NCBI GenBank assembly: GCA_004525275.1
Contig: SPCO01000100.1
Coordinates: 1 to 5,991 of the forward strand
Source: Thermomicrobiales bacterium
GTDB taxonomy: Bacteria > Chloroflexota > Limnocylindria > Limnocylindrales > CSP1-4
Direction of reading: 5' to 3'
Length of the DNA stretch: 5,991 nucleotides
Below the pieces are notes generated by a model. That model was given only the letters and a program-made list of their open reading frames with translations, was not told the DNA's origin and did no database searches. The position numbers and the translations under genes were made by a program. How positions within the stretch are numbered: position 1 is the stretch's first letter; each line of letters opens with the position of its first letter. This document shows, in pieces, positions 5,544-5,991 of the stretch.

Positions 5544-5990
5544 GTGAAGCTCGCCCCCTGGGACTACCTGTTCGAATCGTTCAGCGAAACGAACTTTCCG
5601 GATATCTTCCACCCGACCTGGATCGCTTCGCTGGTCCTGCTCGCAATCCTGTCCATCCTGTATTACACCCGTACGCGGGCACTGCACCGCCACCCACCAT
5701 ATCTGGAGATGTGGGAGTGGTTGTGGTGGACTGGCCTGATCACGTTCAGCTTGGTCATCGTCGAGTCGCTCTTCATCTTCGACTTCTTCCTCGTCCTCGT
5801 GACGCTGATCATCGGTCTGGGCGCGCTGGTCTGGATCCGGTTCATCCGGTTCCCGCCGTCCTTCGCGGCCTATGAGACCAAGCTCGCCCGCGAGCGATAC
5901 AACAAGCAGCGCAAGTACGCGGTGCCTGACGCGACGATCAAGAAGCGTGGCGGCGGCCGGCCGCAGCGCTCCCGGCGCCGCCGGCGCTAG
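5544..5990 (+). CDS. Small three-helix membrane protein, function unknown
   Basis: A 148-aa protein I do not recognise as a named family. It starts MKLAPWDYLFES, with a short acidic and aromatic N-terminal part (7-20). Three hydrophobic segments follow at about 24-42, 59-79 (with an embedded Glu74) and 81-98. Between the first two is a short basic, His-containing loop (43-50) and a Trp-rich stretch WEWLWW (57-62). The tail from about 99 is charged and strongly basic, with KKRGGGRPQ and a terminal run of five arginines (144-148). By the positive-inside rule this predicts an outside N-terminus, the 43-50 loop inside, and a cytoplasmic tail that could bind nucleic acid, ribosomes or acidic lipids. 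The GTG at 5544 has GAGG seven bases upstream and follows the divergent purH control region. Base composition resembles the neighbours, so there is no sign of transfer. The TAG stop is one base from the window end, so the gene is complete. Confidence 0.82.
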   Translation: MKLAPWDYLFESFSETNFPDIFHPTWIASLVLLAILSILYYTRTRALHRHPPYLEMWEWLWWTGLITFSLVIVESLFIFDFFLVLVTLIIGLGALVWIRFIRFPPSFAAYETKLARERYNKQRKYAVPDATIKKRGGGRPQRSRRRRR

Positions 5991-5991
5991 G

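Noticed and set aside
1..5991. Mobile elements, CRISPR arrays, defence genes, tRNA or rRNA genes
   Set aside because: No transposase or integrase motifs, direct-repeat arrays or cloverleaf patterns were seen; the window is almost fully occupied by the six genes described.

Overview
The window is a compact, GC-rich bacterial chromosomal segment. It reads as one leftward (minus-strand) run of five tightly packed genes plus one divergent rightward gene at the right edge. Roughly two thirds G+C (judged by eye), GTG starts, an F420-dependent sugar-phosphate dehydrogenase, a class II fructose-1,6-bisphosphatase and a Thr/Pro-linker lipoprotein together suggest a high-GC F420-using lineage. Chloroflexota (Limnocylindria/Thermomicrobia-like) is my best guess and Actinomycetota the main alternative. 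This is inference; no rRNA or other decisive marker is present.

Right to left on the minus strand: purH (last step or steps of IMP synthesis; GTG start at 5383 with a strong ribosome binding site), 31 nt gap, glpX (fructose-1,6-bisphosphatase II), 16 nt gap, an fgd-type F420-dependent glucose-6-phosphate dehydrogenase, 5 nt gap, a secreted lipoprotein with a formylglycine-generating-enzyme-like (SUMF1/FGE) fold, and, through a 4-nt GTGA overlap, a peptidase E (family S51) homologue ending at 59. The spacing suggests a single transcript. Only the first two genes have clear Shine-Dalgarno sequences; the last three lack one, which fits translational coupling. Positions 1-58 hold a GC-rich inverted repeat just after the last stop and no supportable gene.

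Rightward from 5544 is a 148-aa, three-helix membrane protein with a very basic tail, of unknown function. The 160-nt divergent region (5384-5543) carries back-to-back -10-like boxes inside an imperfect dyad (5479-5507), the best candidate control site in the window.

Functionally, GlpX would make fructose-6-phosphate, which isomerises to glucose-6-phosphate, the substrate of Fgd, so gluconeogenic flux could feed F420H2 production. The most unusual observation is in PurH: the formyltransferase half looks intact, while the N-terminal IMP cyclohydrolase half has lost or replaced many of its active-site residues. The FGE-like lipoprotein also lacks the cysteine pair of true formylglycine-generating enzymes. 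I saw no mobile element, CRISPR array, tRNA or rRNA, and nothing that amounts to a clear new multi-gene defence or mobile system.
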